Shown here: piece by piece, positions 15,808-24,588 of the stretch | Layout of the letters: each line of letters starts with the position of its first letter | How positions within the stretch are numbered: position 1 is the stretch's first letter | Assembly (NCBI RefSeq): GCF_002407185.1 | Contig: NZ_CP023563.1 | Location: forward strand, 3,534,001 to 3,598,000 | Direction: 5' to 3' | Length of the DNA: 64,000 bases | DNA from: Brachybacterium vulturis | GTDB lineage: Bacteria; Actinomycetota; Actinomycetes; Actinomycetales; Dermabacteraceae | Notes under the pieces: model-generated | What the model saw: the letters and a program-made list of their open reading frames with translations, nothing else | The model's database searches: none | Told to the model about the DNA's origin: nothing | Position numbers and translations under genes: made by a program

Positions 15808-16686
15808 TCAGGTCACCGGCGCGGAGGCCGCGGCGGTGGTGCGGTGGACGATGTAGTTCTGCAGGGAGACGGGGGAGACCTGGAGACCGGCCGCCCGGGC
15901 CCGCTCCGCACTGCCCGGTTCGGCATGGACGGCCGCGGTGGCGAGCGCACCGATCTCCTGGAGGTGGAGCACCTCGGCACCGGCGGCGAAGGACCGGACC
16001 TCCTCGAGCCGCCCGGAGACCTCGATCGTCGCGCTCTGCAGCTCCTCGGTCTCCGCGGAGATCGCGACCCGCCCCTCGTCCAGCAGCACGACGTGCTCGA
16101 GCAGGTTGGAGACCTCGTCGATGTGGTGGGTGGAGAGGATCACGGTGCGGGGGTGCTCGGAGAAGTCGGCCAGCAGGCGATCGAAGAACAGTCGCCGGGC
16201 CACGGCGTCCAGGCCCAGGTAGGGCTCGTCGAAGAAGGTCAGCGGGGCCCGCGAGGCGAGGCCGACGATGATGCCGACGGCGGAGAGCTGGCCGCGCGAG
16301 AGCTTCTTGATCACCCGCTTCTCCGGCAGCCGGAACTCGGCGACCAGCTCCCGGGCGAGCGACTGGTCCCACGCGGGGTAGAGGCCTCCGGCGATGCGCA
16401 GCACGTCCAGCGGACGGAACCCGTCGGGGTACTTCTGACTCTCCTGGATGAAGCAGGTCTGCGAGAGCACGTGCGCGTTCTCCACCGGGTCCTCTCCCAG
16501 TACGCGCATCTCGCCGGAGGTGGCGAAGAGCTGCCCGGTCAGCAGTTTCATCAGGGTGGTCTTGCCAGCGCCGTTGCGGCCCAGCAGCCCGTGCACGCGC
16601 CCCTCGGCGAGGTCGATCGAGACGCCGTCCAGGGCGGTGACGTCACGGAAGTGCTTGCTGAGGGTTCGGGTCTCGATGGCGTTCAT
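15808..16686 (-). CDS. ABC transporter ATP-binding protein
   Basis: A 292-residue ATPase with Walker A GRNGAGKTT at residues 36-44, Q-loop region around the CFIQESQKY segment, a signature LSRGQLSA (LSGGQ variant), Walker B LTFFDEPYLGLD and an H-loop in ILSTHHIDEV. The ~70 residues after the nucleotide-binding domain form a small extra domain typical of export-type ABC-2 ATPases. The start overlaps the GntR stop by four bases (ATGA), and the permease follows, so GntR-ATPase-permease is one operon. Confidence 0.92.
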   Translation of the reverse strand: MNAIETRTLSKHFRDVTALDGVSIDLAEGRVHGLLGRNGAGKTTLMKLLTGQLFATSGEMRVLGEDPVENAHVLSQTCFIQESQKYPDGFRPLDVLRIAGGLYPAWDQSLARELVAEFRLPEKRVIKKLSRGQLSAVGIIVGLASRAPLTFFDEPYLGLDAVARRLFFDRLLADFSEHPRTVILSTHHIDEVSNLLEHVVLLDEGRVAISAETEELQSATIEVSGRLEEVRSFAAGAEVLHLQEIGALATAAVHAEPGSAERARAAGLQVSPVSLQNYIVHRTTAAASAPVT

Positions 16687-17036
16687 CGCAGGGTCTCCAT
16701 CATCTCGATGAGTTCTCGGGGTTCGATGCCCAGGTGGGCGGCTTCTCGCATCAGCGGGACGAGGTAGGTGTCGGAGAAGTCGTCGCGGCGGCGCTGCCGC
16801 AGCCGGGCGATGGCCCCGGGGGCCACGAACATGCCCACTCCGCGCCGCTTGACCAGCACACCGGCATCGGCGAGCAGGTTCAGCCCCTTGCCGGCGGTGG
16901 CGGGATTGATCCGCAGGAAGACCGCCAGCTCATTGGTGGAGGGCACCGGGGAGTCCTCCGGATGGGTGCCGTCGAGGATCCCGTCCTCGATCTGCTCCGC
17001 GACCGCTATGTAGAGCGGCTTCGACTCGTCCAGCAC
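16683..17036 (-). CDS. GntR-family regulator, YtrA subfamily
   Basis: A 117-residue regulator with an N-terminal winged helix (~residues 6-75, with VPSTNELAVFLRINPATAGKG as the recognition part) and only a short C-terminal helical tail. That is the YtrA subfamily layout, which lacks a large effector domain. It starts at GTG 17036 behind GGGAGG. YtrA proteins repress their own operon, and the 26-base dyad at 17076-17101 just upstream is the likely operator. It heads the ABC transporter operon. Confidence 0.92.
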   Translation of the reverse strand: MLDESKPLYIAVAEQIEDGILDGTHPEDSPVPSTNELAVFLRINPATAGKGLNLLADAGVLVKRRGVGMFVAPGAIARLRQRRRDDFSDTYLVPLMREAAHLGIEPRELIEMMETLR

Positions 17037-17075
17037 TCGAGCCTCCCCTGTGGTCGGGCCGCCGCTGCGGCTCCT

Positions 17076-17101
17076 TGGTTCATTACTCCACTAATGAACC
17101 A
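17076..17101. promoter_or_regulatory. Operator dyad for the YtrA-type regulator
   Basis: TGGTTCATTA-N6-TAATGAACCA is a perfect 10-bp inverted repeat, AT-rich against the GC background, 40 bases upstream of the GntR start. Form and place fit autorepression by the GntR protein. Confidence 0.75.
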
Positions 17102-17215
17102 CTGAACTGACGTGCCGTCAAGGGTCTCTGCGGATCGATGCGGCAGCACTGGGCCGCACGCTTCCGCGGCCGAAGCGAGTGAGGCGCCTGCAGACGCCGT
17201 GCGGAGACCTGCCGG

Positions 17216-17947
17216 CTACCGGCTCTCGGCCGCGAGCCAGCGCCGGTGCGCGGCAATGGCGGCCAGGGCGGGCGGGTGCAGGTAGTCGCGAGGACTGCCC
17301 AGAGCGAAGGGGCTCTCCCCGCGGTACAGGGCGACGCGGTCCCCGGTCGCCCGCGCCATGATTCGGTGCCCCGGTGGATCTCGGAGCACCACGACGACGG
17401 CCCCCGAGGACCAATAGGCATGGCTCTGCTCGATGGCGGCGACTTGCCCCCACGGGATCCGGTGGGTGCGGAGGTAGTGGACCAGGGTGAGCCCGTCGTC
17501 ATCGACGAGGAACTGGAGCCGGGTGCCGATCACCAGCATGGCGACCAAGAGCACCCCGACCACCCAGCACATCACGGCCCCGAGCACCCCGGCGAGGGAA
17601 TCGAGCGTGAGCAGCACCGCACCGCCGACGAGCATGGTCAGGATCGGAAGGGCCATGACGATTCCCAGCGCTGCACGGACCCATCCGGTGCGGAGCGCTC
17701 GATACCTGATCTCTGCCATCTCCCTCATCCTTCCGGACGATGCATTCCGGTCGAACCTCTCGCCGCGATCTGCGGCCAGACGGCCGAGCCACGGTGAAGC
17801 GAACTGTCCTTCTCCCGCGCTCCCATACAGGACGAGCATCTCTTCGTCAGTGACCGTGAGAAGCGGGCTCGGACCCATCCGGGCAGCGGGTGCGAGCGCA
17901 CCGGCGGCCGCAGCCTCACGAGCACCTTCGGGCAGGTCTGCAGTCAT
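17216..17947 (-). CDS. Hypothetical membrane protein with a PH-like C-terminal domain
   Basis: A 243-residue protein I cannot assign to a named family. Residues ~90-145 contain two hydrophobic helices separated by a short turn. They are followed by RLQFLVDDDGLTLVHYLRTHRIPWGQVAAIE, which has the rhythm of a bacterial PH-like domain (a beta-sandwich after a membrane hairpin). The N-terminal ~80 residues are soluble and also mention a small VLYGSAGEGQF element. The start at 17947 follows a GAGGGCGG stretch. It lies between the GntR operator and the divergent MDR gene, without evident operon partners. Confidence 0.7.
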   Translation of the reverse strand: MTADLPEGAREAAAAGALAPAARMGPSPLLTVTDEEMLVLYGSAGEGQFASPWLGRLAADRGERFDRNASSGRMREMAEIRYRALRTGWVRAALGIVMALPILTMLVGGAVLLTLDSLAGVLGAVMCWVVGVLLVAMLVIGTRLQFLVDDDGLTLVHYLRTHRIPWGQVAAIEQSHAYWSSGAVVVVLRDPPGHRIMARATGDRVALYRGESPFALGSPRDYLHPPALAAIAAHRRWLAAESR

Positions 17948-18045
17948 GATCCGCCCTCACTCGAGGACAAGTGTCTGATCCTGAGCTTCCACTCCAACGC
18001 TCCCCCTGCGCCGGTCCCTGGACCCCGGCGACGACGAACGGCGCA

Positions 18046-18051
18046 TAGGCT
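18046..18051 (+). promoter_or_regulatory. Candidate −10 of the MDR gene pair
   Basis: TAGGCT fits TANNNT and lies 36 bases before the ATG at 18087. The leader in between contains GAGAGGAG as ribosome site. Confidence 0.45.
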
Positions 18052-18086
18052 GGAGCCACCCGCCCCGAACGAGAGGAGCGCCCCCG

Positions 18087-19073
18087 ATGCGCGCGATACT
18101 GATCGAGTCCGAGGGCGCGGCCCCGCGCCTGCTGGAGGACGCTGAGGAGTCGCTGCTGACCGGTGACATCGGCCTCGACGTCCTGGTCTCCGGCCTGAAC
18201 TTCAAGGACGGCATGGCCCTGGCCGGCAAGGGCATCGCCCGCACCCATCCGCTGATCCCCGGCATCGACCTGGTGGGCCGGGTGACCGACGCCGCCGGTT
18301 CCGCCGACGAGCGCTTCTCCGCCGGCGACCTGGTGGTCCTCAACGGCGACGGGATCGGCGAATCGGTCCACGGCGGTTTCGCGACCCGTGCCCGGGTGCG
18401 CCCCGACGCCCTGGTGCGCCTGCCCGCGACCCTCTCCCCCGACCGCGCCGCCGCGATCGGCACCGCCGGGTTCACCGCGATGCTCGCGGTGCTGGCCCTG
18501 GAGGATGCGGGCATCACCCCGGACGCCGGAGACGTCCTGGTCACCGGAGCCTCCGGCGGCGCCGGCTCGATCGCCGTCGCCCTGCTGGCGGGCCGCGGCT
18601 TCCGCGTGCTCGCCTCCACCGGCCGGACCGAGGAGAACGGGGAGTACCTGCGGGAGCTCGGCGCCGCCGAGGTGCTGGACCGGCGGGAGCTGTCCGAGCA
18701 GCCGGGCCGTCCCCTGCAGTCCCAGCGCTTCGCGGCGGCGATCGACGGGGTGGGCAGCACCACGCTCGCCAACGTCCTCGCCCAGACCAGCTGGGGAGGC
18801 ACCGTCGCGGCCTACGGGATGGCGCAGGGTCCGGACCTGCCCGCGACCGTGCTGCCCTTCATCCTGCGCGGGGTGACGCTGGCCGGGATCAACTCGGTCC
18901 AGTGCCCGCTGCCGCTGCGCGAGCGCGCCTGGGATGCCCTGGCCCGCGAGCTCGACCCGGAGCTGCTGGACGGCATGACCACCGCCATCGGGCTCTCCGA
19001 GGTGATCGACCACGCCGAACGCATCCTCGCCGGACAGGTGCGGGGCCGCACCATCGTGGAGGTGGACCGGTGA
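18087..19073 (+). CDS. YhdH/AcuI-type quinone/acryloyl-CoA reductase (MDR superfamily)
   Basis: A 328-residue medium-chain reductase without the structural zinc loop. NFKDGMALAGKG (residues ~38-49) and HPLIPGIDLVGRV are signature segments of the YhdH/AcuI subgroup. The Rossmann motif is VLVTGASGGAGSIAV (~152-166), and the late GVTLAGINSVQCP also matches. AcuI reduces acryloyl-CoA to propionyl-CoA, whereas YhdH acts as an NADPH quinone reductase; the sequence alone does not decide. The next MDR gene starts at the stop codon, so the two are translationally coupled. Confidence 0.87.
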   Translation: MRAILIESEGAAPRLLEDAEESLLTGDIGLDVLVSGLNFKDGMALAGKGIARTHPLIPGIDLVGRVTDAAGSADERFSAGDLVVLNGDGIGESVHGGFATRARVRPDALVRLPATLSPDRAAAIGTAGFTAMLAVLALEDAGITPDAGDVLVTGASGGAGSIAVALLAGRGFRVLASTGRTEENGEYLRELGAAEVLDRRELSEQPGRPLQSQRFAAAIDGVGSTTLANVLAQTSWGGTVAAYGMAQGPDLPATVLPFILRGVTLAGINSVQCPLPLRERAWDALARELDPELLDGMTTAIGLSEVIDHAERILAGQVRGRTIVEVDR

Positions 19074-20029
19074 CCATGCGCGCGATGACCATCACCGAGG
19101 ACCACCGCCTCGAGCTCGCCGAGCTGCCCGAGCCGGTCCCGGCCCCCGGCGAGGTGCTGGTCGACGTGGTCGGCGCGGGCGTGAACCGCGCCGATCTCGC
19201 CCAGGTCGCCGGGAAGTACCCGCCGCCGCCCGGCGCCTCCGAGCTGCCGGGGCTGGAGGTCTCCGGCCACCGCCGCGACACCGGCGAGCCGGTCGTGGCG
19301 CTCCTGGCCGGCGGCGGCTACGCGGAGGTGGTCGCCGTCCCCGAGCCGCAGCTGCTCCCCGCACCGCAGGGCCGTGACCTGGTCGAGGCCGCGGGCGTGA
19401 TCGAGGTGTGCGCGACCGTGATCTCGAACCTGGTGATCGAGGCCGGGCTGGCCGAGGGCGAGACGGTGCTGATCCACGGCGGCACCGGCGGGATCGGCAC
19501 CGTCGCGATCCAGCTGGCCCGGCACCTCGGCGCCCGGGTGCTCACCACGGCCGGCTCCGACGAGGCGCTCCCGGCCGTGCGCGAGCTCGGCGCGGACATG
19601 GCCTGGAACCGGCACTCCACGGATCTGCTGGCGGCGGTGCGGGAGACCGGCGGGGCGGACGTGATCCTCGACGTGGTGGGTGGGCCGACGCTCGGCGAGA
19701 ACGTGCGGATGCTGCGCGAGCACGGGCGTCTGGTCATCATCGGCACCCTCGGCGGCGCCACCGGCGAGCTGCCGATCGGGCTGCTGATGGGCAAGCGCGC
19801 CCGCGTCATCGGCACCACCCTGCGCTCCCGCCCCACCGAGGCCAAGCGCCAGATCCTCGAGGCCGCCGAGGCGCTGGTCTGGCCGCTGCTGGCCTCGGGC
19901 GAGCTGCAGATCCCGATCCATGCCCGCATGCCGCTCGAGCACGCTGCGGAGGCTCATGCCGTGCTCCGCGAGGGCGGCCATCTGGGCAAGATCGTCCTGC
20001 AGGTCGCACCGCCCGCGCGCCGGGGCTGA
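19070..20029 (+). CDS. NAD(P)H:quinone oxidoreductase, zeta-crystallin-like MDR
   Basis: A 319-residue MDR of the PIG3/zeta-crystallin type. VGAGVNRADLAQVAGKYPPPPG near the N-terminus is characteristic. The cofactor site is VLIHGGTGGIGTVAIQLARHLG (~140-161), and RPTEAKRQILEA closes the fold. It is expected to be an NADPH-dependent quinone reductase. The start is GTG 19070, seven bases after GGAGG and overlapping the upstream stop (GTGA); ATG 19076 is the alternative. Its stop codon forms the left half of a TGATCA shared with the convergent phosphatase gene. Confidence 0.86.
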   Translation: MTMRAMTITEDHRLELAELPEPVPAPGEVLVDVVGAGVNRADLAQVAGKYPPPPGASELPGLEVSGHRRDTGEPVVALLAGGGYAEVVAVPEPQLLPAPQGRDLVEAAGVIEVCATVISNLVIEAGLAEGETVLIHGGTGGIGTVAIQLARHLGARVLTTAGSDEALPAVRELGADMAWNRHSTDLLAAVRETGGADVILDVVGGPTLGENVRMLREHGRLVIIGTLGGATGELPIGLLMGKRARVIGTTLRSRPTEAKRQILEAAEALVWPLLASGELQIPIHARMPLEHAAEAHAVLREGGHLGKIVLQVAPPARRG

Positions 20030-21004
20030 TCAGTCCAGCAGCTGTTCCAGCACCAGCATGGTGCCGTCCTCGAAGATCGAGTCGGTGACGACGTCGGCGA
20101 CGTCCTTCACGCCCTGCGGGGCCTGGCCCATGGCCACGCCCACGCCGGCCCAGGTGAGCATCTCGACGTCGTTGAAGCCGTCGCCGACGGCGACCGTGCG
20201 GCCCGTGTCGATCTCGAGCCGTTCGCGCAGCGCGTCGAGGGCGCTGGCCTTGGAGATGCCGGGAGCGGCCATGTCGAGCCAGGCGGTCCAGCCGATCGAG
20301 TACTCGACGCCGTGCACGCCGGAGTCGGCGATGACCTTCGAGAACTCCTGCGGGGAGAGGTCCGGCACATGCACGACCACGCGCACCGCCTCGAGCTCCA
20401 TCAGCTCGTCCAGATCGCTCTCGATCGCCTGGACCCCGAAGCTCGCGTCCTGGAAGCCGGCGGTGGAGCGGAACGTCCCGTCGGACATCTCCACCGCATA
20501 GTGCGCATCGGGCGCGACCTCGCGCAGGGTGCGCAGCGCATGGCCGGGCAGGAAGGAGCGGGTGTCGATGATGCGGTGACCGCCGGGGGCCTCCGGATCC
20601 ATCTCGACGGTGACGGCGCCGTTGGAACAGACTGCGTAGCCGCGGGTGATCCCGGCGGTCTCGACGATCGGCAGCGTCGCCCCGAGGGAACGGCCGGTCG
20701 CGATGACGACGGTGTGCTCCTCGGCGGCCCGCTGCAGGACCCGGTGCATCTCGGGGGTCATCGCGCCGTCGTGGTCGACGAGGGTCCCGTCGACATCGAG
20801 CCCGATCAGCAGCGTCGCACCGGCCAGGCCGGTCAGGTGCTCCCCGAGGCGGGCACGGGTGGCCTCACGGTCGGTGATCGAGGTGGGGGCGGAGGTGGTC
20901 ATGCCGGTCATGTCCTGCAGTGTGGCATCGGCGTGCGACGAACGGGTGAACCGTCGGTGACGAAGAGCCTCCAGCAGGCGGCGGAGCGGGGACGACGACG
21001 CCAT
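20030..21004 (-). CDS. HAD-superfamily Cof-type phosphatase
   Basis: A 324-residue HAD hydrolase of the Cof/IIB class. Motif I is LIGLDVDGTLVD (catalytic Asp near residue 69), motif II lies in VVIATGRSL, and motif III/IV is the AVGDGFNDVEML cluster with the large C2 cap between. These enzymes dephosphorylate sugar phosphates or flavin/vitamin phosphates; specificity is unknown. The ATG at 21004 lies one base past the serS stop, giving a ~60-residue N-terminal extension. Starts at 20911 or 20902 would give a more typical length. Confidence 0.88.
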   Translation of the reverse strand: MASSSPLRRLLEALRHRRFTRSSHADATLQDMTGMTTSAPTSITDREATRARLGEHLTGLAGATLLIGLDVDGTLVDHDGAMTPEMHRVLQRAAEEHTVVIATGRSLGATLPIVETAGITRGYAVCSNGAVTVEMDPEAPGGHRIIDTRSFLPGHALRTLREVAPDAHYAVEMSDGTFRSTAGFQDASFGVQAIESDLDELMELEAVRVVVHVPDLSPQEFSKVIADSGVHGVEYSIGWTAWLDMAAPGISKASALDALRERLEIDTGRTVAVGDGFNDVEMLTWAGVGVAMGQAPQGVKDVADVVTDSIFEDGTMLVLEQLLD

Positions 21005-21005
21005 C

Positions 21006-22277
21006 TCAGGCAGCGCCCCCCACGACCTCGAAGACCTCGCGCCCGCCGAGGTAGGGGCGCAGCCCCTCGGGGACCACGACCGATCCGTCGGCCTGCTGAT
21101 GATTCTCGAGGATCGCCGCGAGGAAGCGGGTGGTGCCGAGCGTGCCGTTGAGGGTGGCGACCGGCCGCAGCCCGTCCTCGGTGCGCTCGCGGATGTTCAG
21201 CCGTCGCGCCTGGAACTGCGTGGTGTTCGAGGTGGAGGTCAGCTCGCGGTAGGTCGACTGCGAGGGCATCCACGCCTCGCAGTCGAACTTGCGGGCGGCG
21301 GAGGTGCCGAGATCGCCGGCGGCGGTGTCGATGATGCGGTAGGGCACGTCGATGCGGGCCATCATCTCCCGCTCCCAGTCCAGCAGCCGCTCGTGCTCCT
21401 CGTAGGAGTCCTCGATCCGGCAGTAGGAGAACATCTCCACCTTGTGGAACTGGTGGACGCGGATGATGCCGCGGGTGTCCTTGCCGTAGCTGCCGGCCTC
21501 GCGGCGATAGCAGGCGCTCCAGCCGGCGTAGCGCAGCGGGCCGTCGGAGAGGTCGATGACCTCGTCCTTGTGGTAGCCCGCCAGCGCCACCTCGCTGGTG
21601 CCGACGAGGTAGAGATCATCACCCTTGTCCAGGTGGTAGACCTCATCGGCGTGCTCGCCGAGGAAGCCGGTGCCCTCCATCGATTCGGGCAGCACCAGGG
21701 TGGGGGTGATCATCGGCGTGAACCCGGCCTTCGTGGCCTGGTCGATCGCGGAGTTCAGGATCGCCAGCTCCAGCTGGGCCCCGATGCCGCGCAGGAAGTA
21801 GAAGCGGGCGCCGGAGACCTTCGCGCCGCGGGCCATGTCGATCGCCCTGAGCCCCTCGGCGATCTCGAGGTGATCCTTGACCGGATGCTCGAAGCGCGGC
21901 ACCTCACCGACGTGCTCGCGCACGGTGAAGTCGTCCTCGAGACCCTCGGGGGCTCCCTCGGAGAGGTTCGGGATCTCCCGCAGCGCCGCATCGCGGGTGG
22001 TCAGCGCCTCGCCGGCCTCGGCCTCGAGCCGCTTGACATCGGCCGCGAGCTGCTTGACCTCGGCCAGCAGCGCCTGCTTCTGCTCGCCCTGCGCCTGGGC
22101 GACCTGCTTGCCGAAGGCCTTCTGCTCGGCGCGCGCGGACTCGAAGGCCGCGGTCATCTCGCGCCAGCGGACGTCGGCCTCCAGCACCGCGTCCACGGCG
22201 GCGGGGTCACGTCGGCGCGCCCGCTGGGCGTCACGGACAGCTTCAGGGTTCTCGCGCAGGTGCCGCAGATCGATCAT
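21006..22277 (-). CDS. serS: Seryl-tRNA synthetase
   Basis: A 423-residue class II synthetase. It begins [18 protein letters not shown], the canonical start, followed by the long antiparallel coiled-coil arm (about residues 30-100) that contacts the long variable arm of tRNA-Ser. The catalytic core includes [15 protein letters not shown] (motif 1/TxE region), the [21 protein letters not shown] motif 2 and [18 protein letters not shown] motif 3 with its Arg. No ribosome site exists, but TAGTCT lies six bases before the ATG, so the mRNA is probably leaderless. It is divergent from the diacylglycerol kinase with only 44 bases between starts. Confidence 0.97.
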   Translation of the reverse strand: MIDLRHLRENPEAVRDAQRARRRDPAAVDAVLEADVRWREMTAAFESARAEQKAFGKQVAQAQGEQKQALLAEVKQLAADVKRLEAEAGEALTTRDAALREIPNLSEGAPEGLEDDFTVREHVGEVPRFEHPVKDHLEIAEGLRAIDMARGAKVSGARFYFLRGIGAQLELAILNSAIDQATKAGFTPMITPTLVLPESMEGTGFLGEHADEVYHLDKGDDLYLVGTSEVALAGYHKDEVIDLSDGPLRYAGWSACYRREAGSYGKDTRGIIRVHQFHKVEMFSYCRIEDSYEEHERLLDWEREMMARIDVPYRIIDTAAGDLGTSAARKFDCEAWMPSQSTYRELTSTSNTTQFQARRLNIRERTEDGLRPVATLNGTLGTTRFLAAILENHQQADGSVVVPEGLRPYLGGREVFEVVGGAA

Positions 22278-22283
22278 CGACCC

Positions 22284-22289
22284 AGACTA
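22284..22289 (-). promoter_or_regulatory. Leaderless −10 of serS
   Basis: TAGTCT on the minus strand, exactly six bases before the serS ATG, with no Shine-Dalgarno. Confidence 0.65.
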
Positions 22290-22309
22290 CCCGCGCACAG
22301 GCGTGCCGT

Positions 22310-22315
22310 TACTCT
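22310..22315 (+). promoter_or_regulatory. Leaderless −10 of the diacylglycerol kinase gene
   Basis: TACTCT exactly six bases before the ATG at 22322. The two divergent −10 boxes lie 20 bases apart, so the two promoters must overlap. Confidence 0.65.
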
Positions 22316-22321
22316 GACGAC

Positions 22322-23503
22322 ATGGACCACACTCTGCTGCTGCTGAGCATCACCACGGTGGTCATCGCCGTGATCACCATCGTGCTGCTGGTCGTGGTGC
22401 TGCGCCATCTGGGCCGCCACCGTCGCGAGCTCGCCGCGCTCACGGCGGCCGCCGAAGGGCACGAGGTCCACGCCCGCGCCTCCGAGACCTCCGGAGGCGC
22501 GGAGGACGGGTCGGCGGGCCCGTCGGCCGACGACTCCCTGCACAGGGTCGCCGTGGTGCTGAACCCCTCGAAGTTCGAGGAGACCGACACCTTCCACCGG
22601 AAGATCACCGATGTGGTCGAGCGGATCGAGGGTGCCGAGGTCGTCTTCTACGAGACCACGATCGAGGATCCCGGCACGGGCCAGACGGAGCAGGCCGTCG
22701 CGGACGGCGCCGATCTGGTGGTGGCCGCCGGCGGCGACGGGACGGTGCGCCTGGTCGCCTCGGTGCTGGCCGGCACCGACACCCGGATGGGCATCATCCC
22801 CGCCGGCACCGGGAACCTGCTGGCCCGCAACGTCGAGGTCCCGCTGGATGACCCCACCGCAGCGATGATCGCCGCGCTGACCGGCACGGACCGACAGGTC
22901 GACGTGGGCTGGCTGCGCATCGGCGACTCGATCGCCGCCGCCCGCTCCGCGGAGCGGCAGATCTTCCTGGTGATCGCCGGATTCGGGGCCGATGCGGAGA
23001 TGATCGGCTATACCGATCCGGAGATGAAGAAGCGGATCGGCTGGATCGCCTACATCTTCGGCGGGATCCGCACCGTGCTGGGCCGCTCGGTGGACGTCGT
23101 CGTGCAGCTGCCCGACGAGACCCGTCACGCGCACAAGGCGCGCACCGTGCTGCTGGGCAATGTCGGCAAGCTGCCCGGCGGCTTCGTGCTGATGCCGGAT
23201 GCGACGATCGACAACGGCCTGCTCGAGGTGGTCGTGGCCGGATGGCGCGGCGCCGCCGGCTTCAGCCAGGTCGCCGCCCAGGTCGTGAACCCGAAGCTCA
23301 CCCCGAAGTTCGGTCCGAAGCTCGCGAGCATGGACCGCTACCTGACCACCGGGATCCAGGTGACCACCACGAAGCCGCAGCCGGTGCAGCTCGACGGGGA
23401 CACCGATGCCGAGGCCACCCACATGATCGCGACCGTCGATCCCGGCGTGCTGCGCCTGCGGGTCCCGGAGGCCAAGGGTGCCAAGGGGGCGAAGAAGGCC
23501 TGA
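22322..23503 (+). CDS. Diacylglycerol kinase family lipid kinase
   Basis: A 393-residue protein with an N-terminal transmembrane helix (~residues 5-28), a variable linker, and a DagK/YegS-type catalytic domain. That domain starts at VAVVLNPSKF (~80) with the GGDGT motif at ~137-141 and IIPAGTGNLLARN after it. Members phosphorylate diacylglycerol or related lipids at the membrane. The N-terminal membrane anchor is an addition to the soluble DgkB layout. The C-terminus ends in a Lys-rich repeat (AKGAKGAKKA). The start is supported by the leaderless −10. Its stop shares TGATCA with the convergent stress-protein gene. Confidence 0.9.
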   Translation: MDHTLLLLSITTVVIAVITIVLLVVVLRHLGRHRRELAALTAAAEGHEVHARASETSGGAEDGSAGPSADDSLHRVAVVLNPSKFEETDTFHRKITDVVERIEGAEVVFYETTIEDPGTGQTEQAVADGADLVVAAGGDGTVRLVASVLAGTDTRMGIIPAGTGNLLARNVEVPLDDPTAAMIAALTGTDRQVDVGWLRIGDSIAAARSAERQIFLVIAGFGADAEMIGYTDPEMKKRIGWIAYIFGGIRTVLGRSVDVVVQLPDETRHAHKARTVLLGNVGKLPGGFVLMPDATIDNGLLEVVVAGWRGAAGFSQVAAQVVNPKLTPKFGPKLASMDRYLTTGIQVTTTKPQPVQLDGDTDAEATHMIATVDPGVLRLRVPEAKGAKGAKKA

Positions 23504-24451
23504 TCACCCCACCCGCTCATCGCGCAGCGGCGGGACCACCATGATCGGTCGCCGAGCCCGGTGCAGCGTCGCCCGGGAGACCGAACCGAGCAGCGCGCTG
23601 GCGACGGTGCCGCGGCCGTGGGAACCGACCACGACCAGCTGCGCCTCGGGCACCGCGGCGTGGAGGACCTCGCCGGCCGCACCGATCCGGACAGCACCCG
23701 TGATCTCGATGCCGGGCACGTGCTCGGCGATCCGCGCGGCCTCCTCCTGCAGCTCCTCTTCGAGATCGGCCCGCCGCCCTTCGACGAGGTCGGAGGCGTC
23801 GCGCAGCTGGGACGGGAACCAGTATTCGCCGGTGTCGGGCGTCTGCATGGCGGTCACCAGCACCAGGGAGGTGCCGCGGTCGGCCGCTTCCTGCGCCGCA
23901 TGCAGGGCGGCACGGCGCCCATGGGCCGACCCGTCGACACCGACGACCACCGGACCGTCGCTGAGCTCCGCCTCGGCCGGGACCATCACGGTGGGGCACT
24001 GCGCATGCGCCGGCAGTGTCATCGACACGGACCCCAGCACCCGGCCGAGGAAGCCGCCCCGCCCGCGGGCGCCGACGACCACCAGGTGCGCCTTCGCGGA
24101 GGCGTCGACGAGGGCTCCGACGGAGTGCCCCTCCATCGCCAGGTAGGTGACCTCTCCGCGGTGCCCGGCGAGCCGCGTCGCGGCGTCCTCCAGCACGGCG
24201 GCGGCCTCCCGCTTGCCGGCCCCCTCCTCGTTCGACGGTGGGAGCGAGGCGTAGTTGACGTAGAGCGGGAAGGGGGACTTGTACGCGGTGATGACGGTGA
24301 GCGGGGCACCACGGCGGGCGGCGACGGCGGCACCGTAGTCCAGCGCCAGCTCGGAGTTCGGCGAGCCGTCGAATCCGACCACGATGCCGAGATCGCGTGT
24401 GGAGAGGTCGAAGGGGATCTCGCGCAGCTCAGGGTGATCGTCGATCAACAT
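23504..24451 (-). CDS. Two-domain universal stress protein (copy 1)
   Basis: A 315-residue UspA-type protein with two tandem Usp domains (~residues 20-165 and 170-312). Each opens with a VVVG(F/V)DGS strand and ends with the ATP-binding G-x2-G-x9-GS motif ([17 protein letters not shown] and [17 protein letters not shown]). ATP-binding Usp proteins of actinobacteria are linked to hypoxia and stationary-phase survival. GGAGGA precedes the ATG at 24451. It is a close tandem paralog of the next gene upstream, including near-identical DNA stretches. An AT-richer 137-base gap separates them and could hold a promoter. Confidence 0.92.
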   Translation of the reverse strand: MLIDDHPELREIPFDLSTRDLGIVVGFDGSPNSELALDYGAAVAARRGAPLTVITAYKSPFPLYVNYASLPPSNEEGAGKREAAAVLEDAATRLAGHRGEVTYLAMEGHSVGALVDASAKAHLVVVGARGRGGFLGRVLGSVSMTLPAHAQCPTVMVPAEAELSDGPVVVGVDGSAHGRRAALHAAQEAADRGTSLVLVTAMQTPDTGEYWFPSQLRDASDLVEGRRADLEEELQEEAARIAEHVPGIEITGAVRIGAAGEVLHAAVPEAQLVVVGSHGRGTVASALLGSVSRATLHRARRPIMVVPPLRDERVG

Positions 24452-24588
24452 GGCAGTTCCTCCGCGAGGCTGCCGGTGAGGACGATGATGACGCCCCGCT
24501 CCCGAGTCCCGAGTCTCGAGTTCATCCTCGTCGTGTCCCAGCGTACGTCGGACCGGAGGTCATGCCCAGGACAGAGGTCCTCGGGCGA

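Noticed and set aside
24452-24588. A small gene between the two universal stress proteins
   Set aside because: No frame with a start, ribosome site and coding-like codon use fits the 137 bases.
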